DNA of 64,000 nt from Jeotgalibacillus proteolyticus. GTDB taxonomy: Bacteria > Bacillota > Bacilli > Bacillales > Jeotgalibacillaceae. Numbering within the stretch: position 1 is the stretch's first letter; each line of letters opens with the position of its first letter. The DNA lies in assembly GCF_002926065.1 (NCBI RefSeq), contig NZ_PREZ01000003.1, positions 126,501 to 190,500 of the forward strand, read 5' to 3'. A program made the position numbers and the translations under genes. This document shows positions 25,810 through 33,698 of this stretch, piece by piece. Below the pieces are notes generated by a model. The model was not told where the DNA came from. It saw only the letters and a list, made by a program, of their open reading frames with translations, and searched no databases.

Positions 25810-26796
25810 ATGAAAATCGGGGTTATTGGAACCAACTGGATAACCGACACACTGGTTGAAGCGTCTAAGGATGTTCCTTCTGTAACGATTGAGGCGGTTT
25901 GCTCCAGAACAATGGAAAAAGCAACTGAATTTGCCGGGAAACACTCGATACCCTATTGTTTTACTTCCATAAAGGAAATGTGTGAAAGCAAAAAGATAGA
26001 CGGAGTATACATAGCTACCCCGAACGCAGTGCATCATGAGCAGGCAATTGAATGCCTTGAAGCAGGAATTGCTGTTCTTTGTGAAAAGCCTCTTACTGCT
26101 ACCTATACATTAGCTGAGCAAATGGTGCAAACATCCAGAAAAAATGGGGTTCTTTTAATGGAAGCTATGAAATCAACCGTCATGCCGAATTTCCAACGGG
26201 TGCAGGAGCTGCTGCCAGAGCTTGGTACCATTCGTCAATACAGTGCTCACTATGGTCAATACTCATCACGCTACGATAAATTTAAAAACGGCGTAATTGA
26301 AAATGCATTTAAGCCTGAGCTTTCAAACGGTTCATTAATGGACCTTGGTGTATATACACTCTATCCGCTGGTGGCTTTATTTGGGGTGCCTGAAGAAGTA
26401 AAAGCGATCAGCACTCCGCTCCATACGGGCGTTGACGGTCAAGGCATGGTATTGCTCAGCTACACGGAAATGGACGCAGTCATCACCTATTCCAAAATAA
26501 CGAACAGTTATATGCCGACTGAAATAGCCGGGGAAAAAGCAGCCCTGCATATTTCTCAAATCAGCAGTCCTGAGCGGGTCACCCGTATCACGAAGGAAAA
26601 CGGATCAGAAGATCTTTCTGTTGCACAGGAAAAAGCCCCGATGGCTTATGAGCTAGAGGAATTTGCTCGTGCGTATCAAAATGGGCAGATTGAATCTTCC
26701 ATTAATACACATGAATTGTCTCTTAATGTCATCGCGCTAATGCAATCAATCCGTCAGCAAATCGGTGTTCTCTATCCACTGGACGAGCTTTCATAA
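25810..26796 (+). CDS. Gfo/Idh/MocA family oxidoreductase
   Basis: The product (328 residues) has the N-terminal Rossmann motif IGVIGTNWIT, then YIATPNAVHHEQA and the signature CEKPLTA with the conserved lysine, followed by the C-terminal alpha/beta domain. Enzymes of this family oxidise or reduce sugars and cyclitols with NAD(P); the substrate is not evident. GAGG lies five bases before the ATG at 25810. It is divergent from the upstream acetyltransferase and has its own terminator. Confidence 0.88.
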   Translation: MKIGVIGTNWITDTLVEASKDVPSVTIEAVCSRTMEKATEFAGKHSIPYCFTSIKEMCESKKIDGVYIATPNAVHHEQAIECLEAGIAVLCEKPLTATYTLAEQMVQTSRKNGVLLMEAMKSTVMPNFQRVQELLPELGTIRQYSAHYGQYSSRYDKFKNGVIENAFKPELSNGSLMDLGVYTLYPLVALFGVPEEVKAISTPLHTGVDGQGMVLLSYTEMDAVITYSKITNSYMPTEIAGEKAALHISQISSPERVTRITKENGSEDLSVAQEKAPMAYELEEFARAYQNGQIESSINTHELSLNVIALMQSIRQQIGVLYPLDELS

Positions 26797-26800
26797 AACC

Positions 26801-26832
26801 AAGTCATGCAGAAATCCTGCATGGCTTTTTTA
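26801..26832 (+). terminator. Terminator of the oxidoreductase gene
   Basis: AAGTCATGCAG pairs with CTGCATGGCTT and is followed by TTTTTT. Confidence 0.9.
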
Positions 26833-27048
26833 TTGGCACTTATTTCTATCTAGAAGGAAAACCTATCTACCATTTGAAAAGGAATGGATTCGTAATTTTA
26901 AGTCCTTCCCACTTGCCCTAAACCCAAGTAGAATGCTATGTTTTAAAGGTTGGCTTTATTATGGTAAAGGTGTAAAAACAGTTTACTTTCTTCATTACGA
27001 TCTAAACCATAAATACAGCCGCATTATAACTCAACAGGAGGCTTTATC

Positions 27049-27900
27049 ATGACAGTATTTTTCAATAAGAAAACATGGGCAGCTGCCGTCGGAACAATGA
27101 CTCTTGCTCTTTTAACTGCATGCGGCAGCAGCTCTGACAATGCAGAGCAGTCTAGTGTGTGGGACGATATTCAGGAAGAAGGCGTCCTTACGGTTGCAAC
27201 CTCAGGAACGCTTTACCCAACTTCTTTTTATGCTTCAGAATCAAATGAAATTACTGGATTTGAAGTAGAGGTCGTAAAGGAAATGGCTAATCGTATGGAT
27301 CTTGAGGTCGAATTTGAGGAGATTGGGTTCGATGGCATGCTGACAGCAGTCAATTCCGGACAGGTGGATCTTGCAGCTAACGATATCGAAATTACAGAAG
27401 AGCGCAAGGACAAATTTGCTTTTTCTACTCCTATTAAATATTCTTACGGAACAGCAATTGTACGTGAGGATGACCTTTCAGGCATCGAAACCTTTGAAGA
27501 CCTTGAAGGCAAACGTGCTGCAGGCGCAGCTACTTCCATCTATATGGATCTAGCGAGGGAATACGGAGCTGTTGAAAAAATTTATGATAATGCCACGAAT
27601 GAAGAATATCTTCGTGACGTTCACGTAGGAAATTCGGATGTTATTTTAAATGATTACTACCTTCAGACATTGGCGCTTGAAGCGTTTCCTGAGCTTGATA
27701 TTACGATTCATCCCAATTTAAAGTACAGCCCTTCAGAAGCTGGAATGGTGATGAATAAAGAAAACACCGAGCTTATTGAAAATGTAAACCGCGTCCTCGA
27801 AGAAATGCTTGAGGACGGAACAATTGCTGAAATATCAGCTGAGTTTTTTGCCGGGGCAGATGTAACCCAGGAGCCGGATATTGATTTTGAAGTAGAATAA
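27049..27900 (+). CDS. Amino acid ABC transporter substrate-binding lipoprotein
   Basis: The 283-residue protein has a lipoprotein signal (LALLTAC, Cys about residue 25) and the SBP_bac_3 pattern: GVLTVATSGTLYPTSFY, ITGFEVEVVKEMAN, VNSGQVDLAANDIEIT and the LNDYYLQ segment. It resembles cystine/polar amino acid binding proteins (TcyA/YckK type). A consensus CAGGAGG site precedes the ATG. The permease gene follows by about 30 bases, but no ATPase gene is present. Confidence 0.9.
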   Translation: MTVFFNKKTWAAAVGTMTLALLTACGSSSDNAEQSSVWDDIQEEGVLTVATSGTLYPTSFYASESNEITGFEVEVVKEMANRMDLEVEFEEIGFDGMLTAVNSGQVDLAANDIEITEERKDKFAFSTPIKYSYGTAIVREDDLSGIETFEDLEGKRAAGAATSIYMDLAREYGAVEKIYDNATNEEYLRDVHVGNSDVILNDYYLQTLALEAFPELDITIHPNLKYSPSEAGMVMNKENTELIENVNRVLEEMLEDGTIAEISAEFFAGADVTQEPDIDFEVE

Positions 27901-27933
27901 TTGAAGAAATGCTAAGGGAACGAGGTGAATACG

Positions 27934-28611
27934 ATGGCTGATATCAAATGGCACTATCTTTTTGATCCCCAGCTTGCAATCGATTCCTTGCCGTTTGTAA
28001 TGGAAGGAATCTGGTACACAATATTGATTTCGTTGGTAAGTATGGCAGCCGGGCTTATCATCGGTTTTTTCCTGGCACTGGCCAGGACCTCTAAATATGC
28101 TGTCTTACGCTGGCCGACGCGAACCTATATTTCCTTTATGCGCGGAGTGCCGATATTAGTTATCCTGTTCATGCTTTATTTTGGATTGCCGATCATTGGA
28201 CTTCAGCTATCTGCCCTAGAAGCAGCATTGATTGCTTTTAGTGTGAATAGCGCTGCTTATATAGCTGAAATCATCCGATCAGCTTTATCCTCAGTTGATA
28301 AAGGCCAGTGGGAATCAGCCAAAGCACTCGGCCTGTCCTATTGGCAGACGATGTTTGGGATTATCCTTCCCCAATCCATCCGAATTGCAACGCCTCCTTT
28401 AGCTAATGTTCAGCTGGATATCATTAAAGCCTCTTCCCTGGCTGCGATGATCACCGTGCCTGAAATTTTTCAGAAGGCGCGAATAGTCGGAGGCCGTGAG
28501 TTTGATTTTATGACGATGTACATTCTGGTGGCATTGATTTATTGGGGCCTTTGTTCAGCTATGACGGTTCTGCAAAATTATTTGGAAAAACGATACGAGG
28601 AATATTTATAA
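27934..28611 (+). CDS. Amino acid ABC transporter permease (HisM/TcyB type)
   Basis: This permease (225 residues) has the polar amino-acid transporter features: YISFMRGVPILVILFMLYFGLP, then the EAA loop ALGLSYWQTMFGIILPQSIRIATPPLANV. It forms the pore with, most likely, a homodimer of itself. The ATG at 27934 with a CGAGGTG site is used. It is followed by a terminator, so the operon ends here and the ATPase must come from elsewhere. Confidence 0.9.
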   Translation: MADIKWHYLFDPQLAIDSLPFVMEGIWYTILISLVSMAAGLIIGFFLALARTSKYAVLRWPTRTYISFMRGVPILVILFMLYFGLPIIGLQLSALEAALIAFSVNSAAYIAEIIRSALSSVDKGQWESAKALGLSYWQTMFGIILPQSIRIATPPLANVQLDIIKASSLAAMITVPEIFQKARIVGGREFDFMTMYILVALIYWGLCSAMTVLQNYLEKRYEEYL

Positions 28612-28618
28612 GACACGT

Positions 28619-28650
28619 TAAGCTGCCCGCTTTTGCCGGCAGCTTTTTTA
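28619..28650 (+). terminator. Terminator of the amino acid importer operon
   Basis: AGCTGCC/GGCAGCT stem followed by T7, between convergent genes. Confidence 0.88.
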
Positions 28651-28660
28651 TGTATAGCTA

Positions 28661-29656
28661 CTATCCATTAAACAGCAGGTAGGTCGTAATAAAATAGCCG
28701 ATGACAATCAATAGAGAAGGAATTGAATACATGGTTCTTCCAGGACTATTTTTCCTCGCAATAGAATACATGAGAAGTACCGCCATAAGAGATACCATCA
28801 CGGCAGTCACCTCATGTGAACGTGACACATCAGCAAGGATCGGACCCTCTCTATAAGCAATATCGGATACCACGAGAATCAGCATATTAAAAATATTGCT
28901 CCCAAGAATAGACCCAATAGCTAAATTAACATTCCTCAGTTTTAACGCGATCAAAACAGCGACAGCTTCAGGCAGTGAAGTAGTTGCTGCCATTAAGAAG
29001 CTCCCGATAAACGTAGACCCAACACCAGTGATCTCAGCTATACGGTCTCCAGTTATTGAAAGCAGACTCCCTGCTCCCATAATGGCTGCTGCTGCAATCA
29101 CAAATCCAATTATCGTTCGTTTAATTCCGGGAAGCTCACCAGCTGCAGGACGTTCTGTCTCCTCTTCTTCAAATGCCGGCAGCGTGTTTTCTGCTCTGGA
29201 AATTTTGCTTATCGCAAGCATGCCTGTCCCATAGACGAAGGCAATTAAAAAAGAATCCAGTCCTACCCCATAGAATGTATACTCAGTCTGTCTCTCCAGC
29301 GCCATCACCATCATCGCTGAAAGGGCCAGTCCAAGCCCCGCAGTGTACAGATGTCCGCCATTTGCAAGCCGGTAAATGCGGTATTTTCTAAGCAAAAGAT
29401 CAAAGGAGGCAATAATAAACAAATTGAACAAATTTGACCCAAGCATATTGCCAACTGCAATATCTGGGTTTGATAAGAATACGGCCGAAAGACTTGTTGT
29501 CACCTCAGGCAATGAAGTAGCACCCCCAAGCAGCAGGGTGCCAATTAATAATCCGCCAAGCGACGTTCGTTCACTTAAGACATCTGCATGATTTGATAAT
29601 TCAATTGCCGCAAGAACCGTTACAGCCGCTGCTAATCCAAAAATAAGATAAACCAT
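28661..29656 (-). CDS. Sodium:calcium (CaCA) cation antiporter, copy 1
   Basis: This 331-residue protein has about ten membrane helices with the duplicated CaCA alpha-repeats: GGATSLPEVTTSLSA...MLGSNLFNL in the first half, and AATTSLPEAVAVLIA...ILGSNIFNMLIL in the second. An acidic loop separates the halves. It should export a divalent cation against Na+ or H+. It is about half identical by eye to the copy at 30649, which has a riboswitch; this copy has no visible riboswitch. Confidence 0.88.
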   Translation of the reverse strand: MVYLIFGLAAAVTVLAAIELSNHADVLSERTSLGGLLIGTLLLGGATSLPEVTTSLSAVFLSNPDIAVGNMLGSNLFNLFIIASFDLLLRKYRIYRLANGGHLYTAGLGLALSAMMVMALERQTEYTFYGVGLDSFLIAFVYGTGMLAISKISRAENTLPAFEEEETERPAAGELPGIKRTIIGFVIAAAAIMGAGSLLSITGDRIAEITGVGSTFIGSFLMAATTSLPEAVAVLIALKLRNVNLAIGSILGSNIFNMLILVVSDIAYREGPILADVSRSHEVTAVMVSLMAVLLMYSIARKNSPGRTMYSIPSLLIVIGYFITTYLLFNG

Positions 29657-29797
29657 ACCATCCCCCTTCCTAACGCACTATGTCTTTTGAGTTTATTAAT
29701 GCTTGTACCATCTCATTCCAAAAAAACTCACAATCATAAGCTGGAAAGCATAAAATAAAGATTCTGGGAGCTTAAGATCCACCTGAAACGAAGTCAA

Positions 29798-29835
29798 GAT
29801 AAAAGAGGATGAAACGCATTGTCTCATCCTCTCTT
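29798..29835 (-). terminator. Terminator of the ytaF gene
   Basis: AGAGGATGA/TCATCCTCT stem with A and T-rich flanks directly downstream of the ytaF stop. Confidence 0.85.
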
Positions 29836-29854
29836 TCACCAACTGTTGCCTTTT

Positions 29855-30511
29855 TTAGAACATGTAAAAAAGACCAATACCTATTAATAAGCATGGTGGA
29901 ATAAAAGACATTTTTTGAGCCCACTTCCATTTCGTTAAATAAAAGCCAGTCTTCATCCCGGTAAAGACGAAGGCAGCACTTAAAAAAGCAATTAAACAGG
30001 AAGTAATAACCAGGGAATACCCAAGCAGCGCAGCACCAAGCCCTGCCCCAAAAGCATCAAGCCCCAGCACAATACCAAGTAAAATTCCCTCATGAAAGGA
30101 AATTTTCTTATTGCGGTCTACATCCGCTTCCTGTGAGCTTTTCAATACTCTGATAACCAGTTTTACTTTTTTCAAAAGCCCTCCACTCGCTTCTTCTTCG
30201 ATAGTTCTCCTGGGCAGCTCCTCCTTCACTTTTTGTTTTTTTCCCTGAGAGCGTGCTGCATTCAAGCTAATAAACCCTATCGAAATAAGGATCAGCCCGC
30301 CAAAAATCTCAATAATTTCAACTGAAATATAGGAAGTTAGTAAAAGTCCCGCTGACATTGAAAGAATAACCATAATTCCTGAACAGCACATAATCGTACA
30401 CAGTCCAGCCAAAGGAATGGTAATTCTTCGAAGACCGTATGAAACCCCTACCCCAAAGCTATCCATACTTACCGCCAGAATCAACAGCAGCTTCCATGCC
30501 GAAACGAGCAA
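29855..30511 (-). CDS. ytaF: Sporulation membrane protein YtaF (MntP-like fold)
   Basis: The 218-residue protein has six hydrophobic segments in two halves: LAVSMDSFGVGVSYGLRRI at the N-terminus and GIVLGLDAFGAGLGAALLGYS in the second half. These aspartate-containing repeats are shared with MntP manganese exporters and are typical of YtaF. The cytoplasmic linker is basic. The start is a TTG with GGGGAG eight bases upstream. Placement between two CaCA antiporters supports a cation-transport role; sporulation involvement is known for the B. subtilis protein but its mechanism is not. Confidence 0.88.
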   Translation of the reverse strand: MLVSAWKLLLILAVSMDSFGVGVSYGLRRITIPLAGLCTIMCCSGIMVILSMSAGLLLTSYISVEIIEIFGGLILISIGFISLNAARSQGKKQKVKEELPRRTIEEEASGGLLKKVKLVIRVLKSSQEADVDRNKKISFHEGILLGIVLGLDAFGAGLGAALLGYSLVITSCLIAFLSAAFVFTGMKTGFYLTKWKWAQKMSFIPPCLLIGIGLFYMF

Positions 30512-30608
30512 ACCATCAACTCCCCAAAAAAGCTTTTAGCTCATTGTATGAATTGGGTTAAAATTGGTGATTTTGATATAGCTCATTCAAAGTTCCGGGA
30601 TAAAAAAA

Positions 30609-30643
30609 TTAAAAACTGACCCCCTAATAGGAGCCAGTTTTTA
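30609..30643 (-). terminator. Terminator of the riboswitch-controlled antiporter gene
   Basis: AAAAACTG/CAGTTTTT outer stem with GGCTCC/GGGGTC-type inner pairs, just after the stop at 30649. Confidence 0.85.
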
Positions 30644-30648
30644 ATCTG

Positions 30649-31641
30649 TTATCCGTTAAAAATAAGATAGCTTGAGACAAAGTAGCCAATGATGATCAAC
30701 ACTGACGGGATCACATAAACAATGGTTGATCTTGGCTTTTTTTGACTAACAGAATAGAGAAGAATAATTGATAAAATCGCTACCGCAATACTGGTGACAA
30801 TATGAGAGCTTGAAACGTCCGCCAGAATAGAGCCCTCACGATAAGCAAAATCAGAGCCTGCAAGGATAAGCATATTGAAAATATTGCTTCCAAGAATTGA
30901 CCCCAATGCTAAATTCACATTGCGCAGCTTTAACGCAATAAATACAGCGATGGCTTCAGGGAGAGAAGTTGTTGCAGCGATCAGAAAGCTCCCTACAAAA
31001 CTCGAGCCCATTCCGGTTACAACAGCGATCCGGTCGCCCGTTATGGACAAAGCAGTTCCCGCTGCCATAATCCCGATGGCAGCAATGACAAATCGAAAGA
31101 TGGCCTGCTTTGCCGTTAAGGACGATTCTTCAGGTTTTGTTGCCTCTTCTTTCACATGAGGCTGCACAATTTCAGTGGATTTCGGCAGTCTGCTAATGAC
31201 AAATACGCCGATAATATACGTAAATGCAATAATAAATGCATCAATTCCAATATCCCAAATCGGGTAATCAATTCTTACAATTAATGCAATCAGGGTTAAT
31301 ATGGTTAGCAGCAGCCCGAGCCCCGCTGTATATAAATGATCCTTACTTGCCCAATGGTACAGACGCTTTTTTCTGAAATATAAATCAAAGCAAGCGATGA
31401 TAAAAAGATTAAACAGATTAGAGCCAAGCATATTACCCACTGCGATATCTACATTTCCAATGAGAACTGCTGAGACACTTGTCGTTACCTCCGGCAGAGA
31501 TGTTGCTCCCGCCAAAAGCAGGGTTCCCACCATCAGTCCTCCCATGGCGGTTTTACTGCTGATGATATCTGCATAACGTGATAGCTTGACTGCCGCAAAC
31601 ACGGTGACGGCAGCTGCCAGGATAAACCATACAAAAACCAT
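30649..31641 (-). CDS. CaCA cation antiporter, copy 2, under a Mn2+-type riboswitch
   Basis: The 330-residue protein has the two alpha-repeats AGATSLPEVTTSVSA...MLGSNLFNL and AATTSLPEAIAVFIA...ILGSNIFNMLIL, and about ten helices. It is a paralog of the gene at 28661. A yybP-ykoY riboswitch and terminator stand directly upstream. Since that class senses Mn2+, the transported ion may well be manganese rather than the calcium implied by the family name. A separate terminator follows, so it is probably monocistronic. Confidence 0.88.
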   Translation of the reverse strand: MVFVWFILAAAVTVFAAVKLSRYADIISSKTAMGGLMVGTLLLAGATSLPEVTTSVSAVLIGNVDIAVGNMLGSNLFNLFIIACFDLYFRKKRLYHWASKDHLYTAGLGLLLTILTLIALIVRIDYPIWDIGIDAFIIAFTYIIGVFVISRLPKSTEIVQPHVKEEATKPEESSLTAKQAIFRFVIAAIGIMAAGTALSITGDRIAVVTGMGSSFVGSFLIAATTSLPEAIAVFIALKLRNVNLALGSILGSNIFNMLILAGSDFAYREGSILADVSSSHIVTSIAVAILSIILLYSVSQKKPRSTIVYVIPSVLIIIGYFVSSYLIFNG

Positions 31642-31663
31642 TTTTTCTTCCTCCTTTTCAACA

Positions 31664-31826
31664 AAAAAAGACCTTTTTATGAAGGCTCACCAAAAAGTAA
31701 ACGTTCATAAAAAGGTCTTGCGTACTTTAGGATATTGATCACTAAAGCTCAATGAACCGAGTGGGAAACCACTGTAATGACGACTCATTAACCGTTGCCG
31801 GTCGCTACTCCCCTTTTTAGGGCTTT
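31664..31826 (-). promoter_or_regulatory. yybP-ykoY (Mn2+-sensing) riboswitch with terminator
   Basis: The minus strand has the class hallmarks: AAAGGGGAGTAGCGACCGG at the 5' side, GTCGTCATTACAG in the middle and GCAAGACCTTTTT closing the P1 helix. The CCTTTTTATGAA strand can instead pair with the downstream TTCATAAAAAGG, followed by T7, forming a terminator (31664-31719). Mn2+ binding would favour read-through into the antiporter gene. Confidence 0.92.
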
Positions 31827-31929
31827 TATTCTTTTGTGTCCACTATACCACAATCATTCCCGTATGCCAGCATTTTAAACGCCTCTAAAAAAATGTTTCT
31901 TTAAGTGTTTTTTGAAGAGTAGTAGTGTT

Positions 31930-32118
31930 GGGGTAAATCCCTTTTAACTTTGCGTGTTGATTTCCGTTGCAGGGGCATGCTTTCCGCGGGGAGGGGCTTG
32001 AGCTAACTTGCTAGCGCAAGTGGATCTCAAGCTCCCTCTTCATCCCGCAGGAGTCAGCCCCTTCCTCTTCAATCAACTCCTTGTACCTTATTTGTTTCTT
32101 TGAAAATTATTAAGTTAC
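31930..32118. repeat. 189-bp tandem repeat, cluster II, unit 1
   Basis: GGGTAAATCCC start, GTTGATT at 31956-31962, AATCAAC at 32071-32077, right flank TTGTACCTTATTTGTTTCTT. Same frame and core as cluster I, but the base of the hairpin is A:T (GGGGAGGGG / CTCCCTC). Confidence 0.9.
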
Positions 32119-32307
32119 GAGTGAATTCCTTTTATTTTAGGCGTGTTGATTTCCGCTGCAGGGGCATGATTTCCGCGGGGAGGGGCTTGAGCTAACTTGC
32201 TAGCGCAAGTGGATCTCAAGCTCCCTCTTCATCCCGCAGGAGTCAGCCCCTTCCTCTTCAATCAACTCCTTGTACCTTATTTGTTTCTTCGAAAATTATT
32301 AAGGGAC
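32119..32307. repeat. 189-bp tandem repeat, cluster II, unit 2
   Basis: Starts GAGTGAATTCC exactly 189 bp after unit 1. The core is almost identical to unit 1, including the A:T pair at the hairpin base. Confidence 0.9.
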
Positions 32308-32497
32308 TAGTGAATCCCCTGCTAATTTAGGCGGGTTGATTTCTGCTGCAGGGGCATGCTTTCCGCGGGGCGGGGCTTGAGCTAACTTGCTGAGGCAAGT
32401 GGATCTCAAGCTCCCGCTTCTTCCCGCAGGAGTCAGCCTCTTCCTCTTCAATCAACTCCTTGGACCTTATTTGTTTCTTCGAAAATTATTAAGCGAC
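32308..32497. repeat. 189-bp tandem repeat, cluster II, unit 3
   Basis: Starts TAGTGAATCCC 189 bp after unit 2. The hairpin base is C:G (GGGGCGGGG / CTCCCGC) and the loop is TGAG, with ACTTGC/GCAAGT unchanged. Confidence 0.9.
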
Positions 32498-32570
32498 GAG
32501 TGAATTCCTTCTATTTAGGCGTGTTGATTTCCGCTTTCAAAAGGAAAAAGTTGCTTCAATCGACTATTTT
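32498..32570. repeat. Deleted repeat remnant, cluster II
   Basis: The left flank GAGTGAATTCC...GTTGATTTCCGCTTTC is followed after a short AT-rich stretch by AATCGAC (32558-32564); the GC-rich core is lost. Confidence 0.7.
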
Positions 32571-32709
32571 TAATCAACCTTTAATGTTCGGGCTTGGTAA
32601 ATGATTTATACTAATTCTTTACGGTCATTAAATTGTTTGAGATATGTAGTACTTATTATTTTTTTTACGTCAATAATTGAGCAGCTTGTTTGCTAAGGAG
32701 GTGGAACGG

Positions 32710-33255
32710 GTGCAGGAGATTGATGTAAAGAAGCTGGTTCAGCAGGATGCTGAGGAGTTTCAGCTGTTTATCCGTTCCTACCAGCGCTATATCTATCAAC
32801 TCACCTATGGGGTTCTCCGGCATGAAAAAGATGCAGAGGATGCTGTACAGGAAGTGTTCATAAAAATCTACCATGCCCTGCCCAATTATAGGCAGGAAGG
32901 TCTCAAGACCTGGGTCAGGCAAATTTCTGTCCGGCATGCCATTGATATGAAAAGAAAGCGGAGCCGGCGGTCTGACCGGGACGATGATTTAGAAAAAGCG
33001 AGCCCTTATCTTGCTGATGGGGAAAGCCCGATCGATTCAAAGCTTATCGAGCGAAGCAGAAATGAACATTTAGCAAGAAAGCTGCAGGAGCTTCCTGAAA
33101 ATTACCGGGTCGTAATACACGCATTTTATATAGAAGAAAAATCCTATGAGGAAATTTCAAAGGAACATGATTTAGAGTTATCCGCTGTTAAAATGAGACT
33201 CTACAGAGGACGGCAGTGGATGAAAAAAAATTGGCGGGAGGATGAGTTCAGATGA
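32710..33255 (+). CDS. ECF-type RNA polymerase sigma factor
   Basis: The 181-residue sigma factor has region 2 (FIRSYQRYIYQLTYGVLRHEKDAEDAVQEVF, YRQEGLKTWVRQISVRHAID) and region 4 (LPENYRVVIHAFYIEEKSYEEISKE ... SAVKMRLYRGRQWMK). Region 3 is absent, as in ECF sigmas. The GTG at 32710 has a perfect AAGGAGGTGG site; the TTG at 32677 has none. It heads a three-gene operon with an anti-sigma factor (four-base ATGA overlap) and a multi-TM2 protein. Such operons are usually autoregulated, but I could not identify a clear promoter. Confidence 0.92.
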   Translation: MQEIDVKKLVQQDAEEFQLFIRSYQRYIYQLTYGVLRHEKDAEDAVQEVFIKIYHALPNYRQEGLKTWVRQISVRHAIDMKRKRSRRSDRDDDLEKASPYLADGESPIDSKLIERSRNEHLARKLQELPENYRVVIHAFYIEEKSYEEISKEHDLELSAVKMRLYRGRQWMKKNWREDEFR

Positions 33256-33698
33256 CACATTTCACCAGAGAACAATGGCTGCAATTTGTTCAGGGAAAGA
33301 TCGATTCGAGCCATGAAAGAAAAATGGAGGATCATCTTTTGAGCTGTGATCAGTGTTTAGCAACTTACGAAGAAACAACAGAACCTTTAAGCCCTTCCTT
33401 CGATTTTTCAGTTGAAAAACCTGTGATGGCTGCCTTATTCGGTGAAACTCCTGCAGTTGATCACCAGGTGAAGAAATCACCAAACCGGATCAGACAAAGA
33501 ACCATTACTCATTTTATTATTTCTGCTGCAGCTGCCATTATGCTTGCAGGCACAGGGGTTTTCACTACCCTAATGGAAGAAAACTCGATTGTGCAGGGAG
33601 AGAATTTAAAAGAAGCTCCTTCGCTTACATCTTCTCTTATGGAGCAGACTGAACGTTTCTTCAGCCAAATGGACCCATCAAAGGAGGATGTAGAATGA
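33252..33698 (+). CDS. Zinc-finger anti-sigma factor
   Basis: The 148-residue protein has the anti-sigma ZAS motif H-x3-C-x2-C in EDHLLSCDQC (residues about 27-36), a cytoplasmic linker, one transmembrane helix at about 87-107, and a short acidic extracytoplasmic tail. It should hold the upstream sigma factor inactive at the membrane until a signal is received. The small outer domain (~40 residues) suggests the signal comes through another protein, perhaps the next gene product, whose start overlaps by four bases. Confidence 0.88.
   Translation: MTHFTREQWLQFVQGKIDSSHERKMEDHLLSCDQCLATYEETTEPLSPSFDFSVEKPVMAALFGETPAVDHQVKKSPNRIRQRTITHFIISAAAAIMLAGTGVFTTLMEENSIVQGENLKEAPSLTSSLMEQTERFFSQMDPSKEDVE

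Noticed and set aside
26765-27052. 95-codon ORF between the oxidoreductase and the binding-protein gene
   Set aside because: It overlaps the oxidoreductase 3' end and its terminator, and has unusual composition.
31930-32570. Insertion sequence remnants
   Set aside because: No transposase frame, no target duplication that I can define, and conserved hairpin cores instead of coding sequence.
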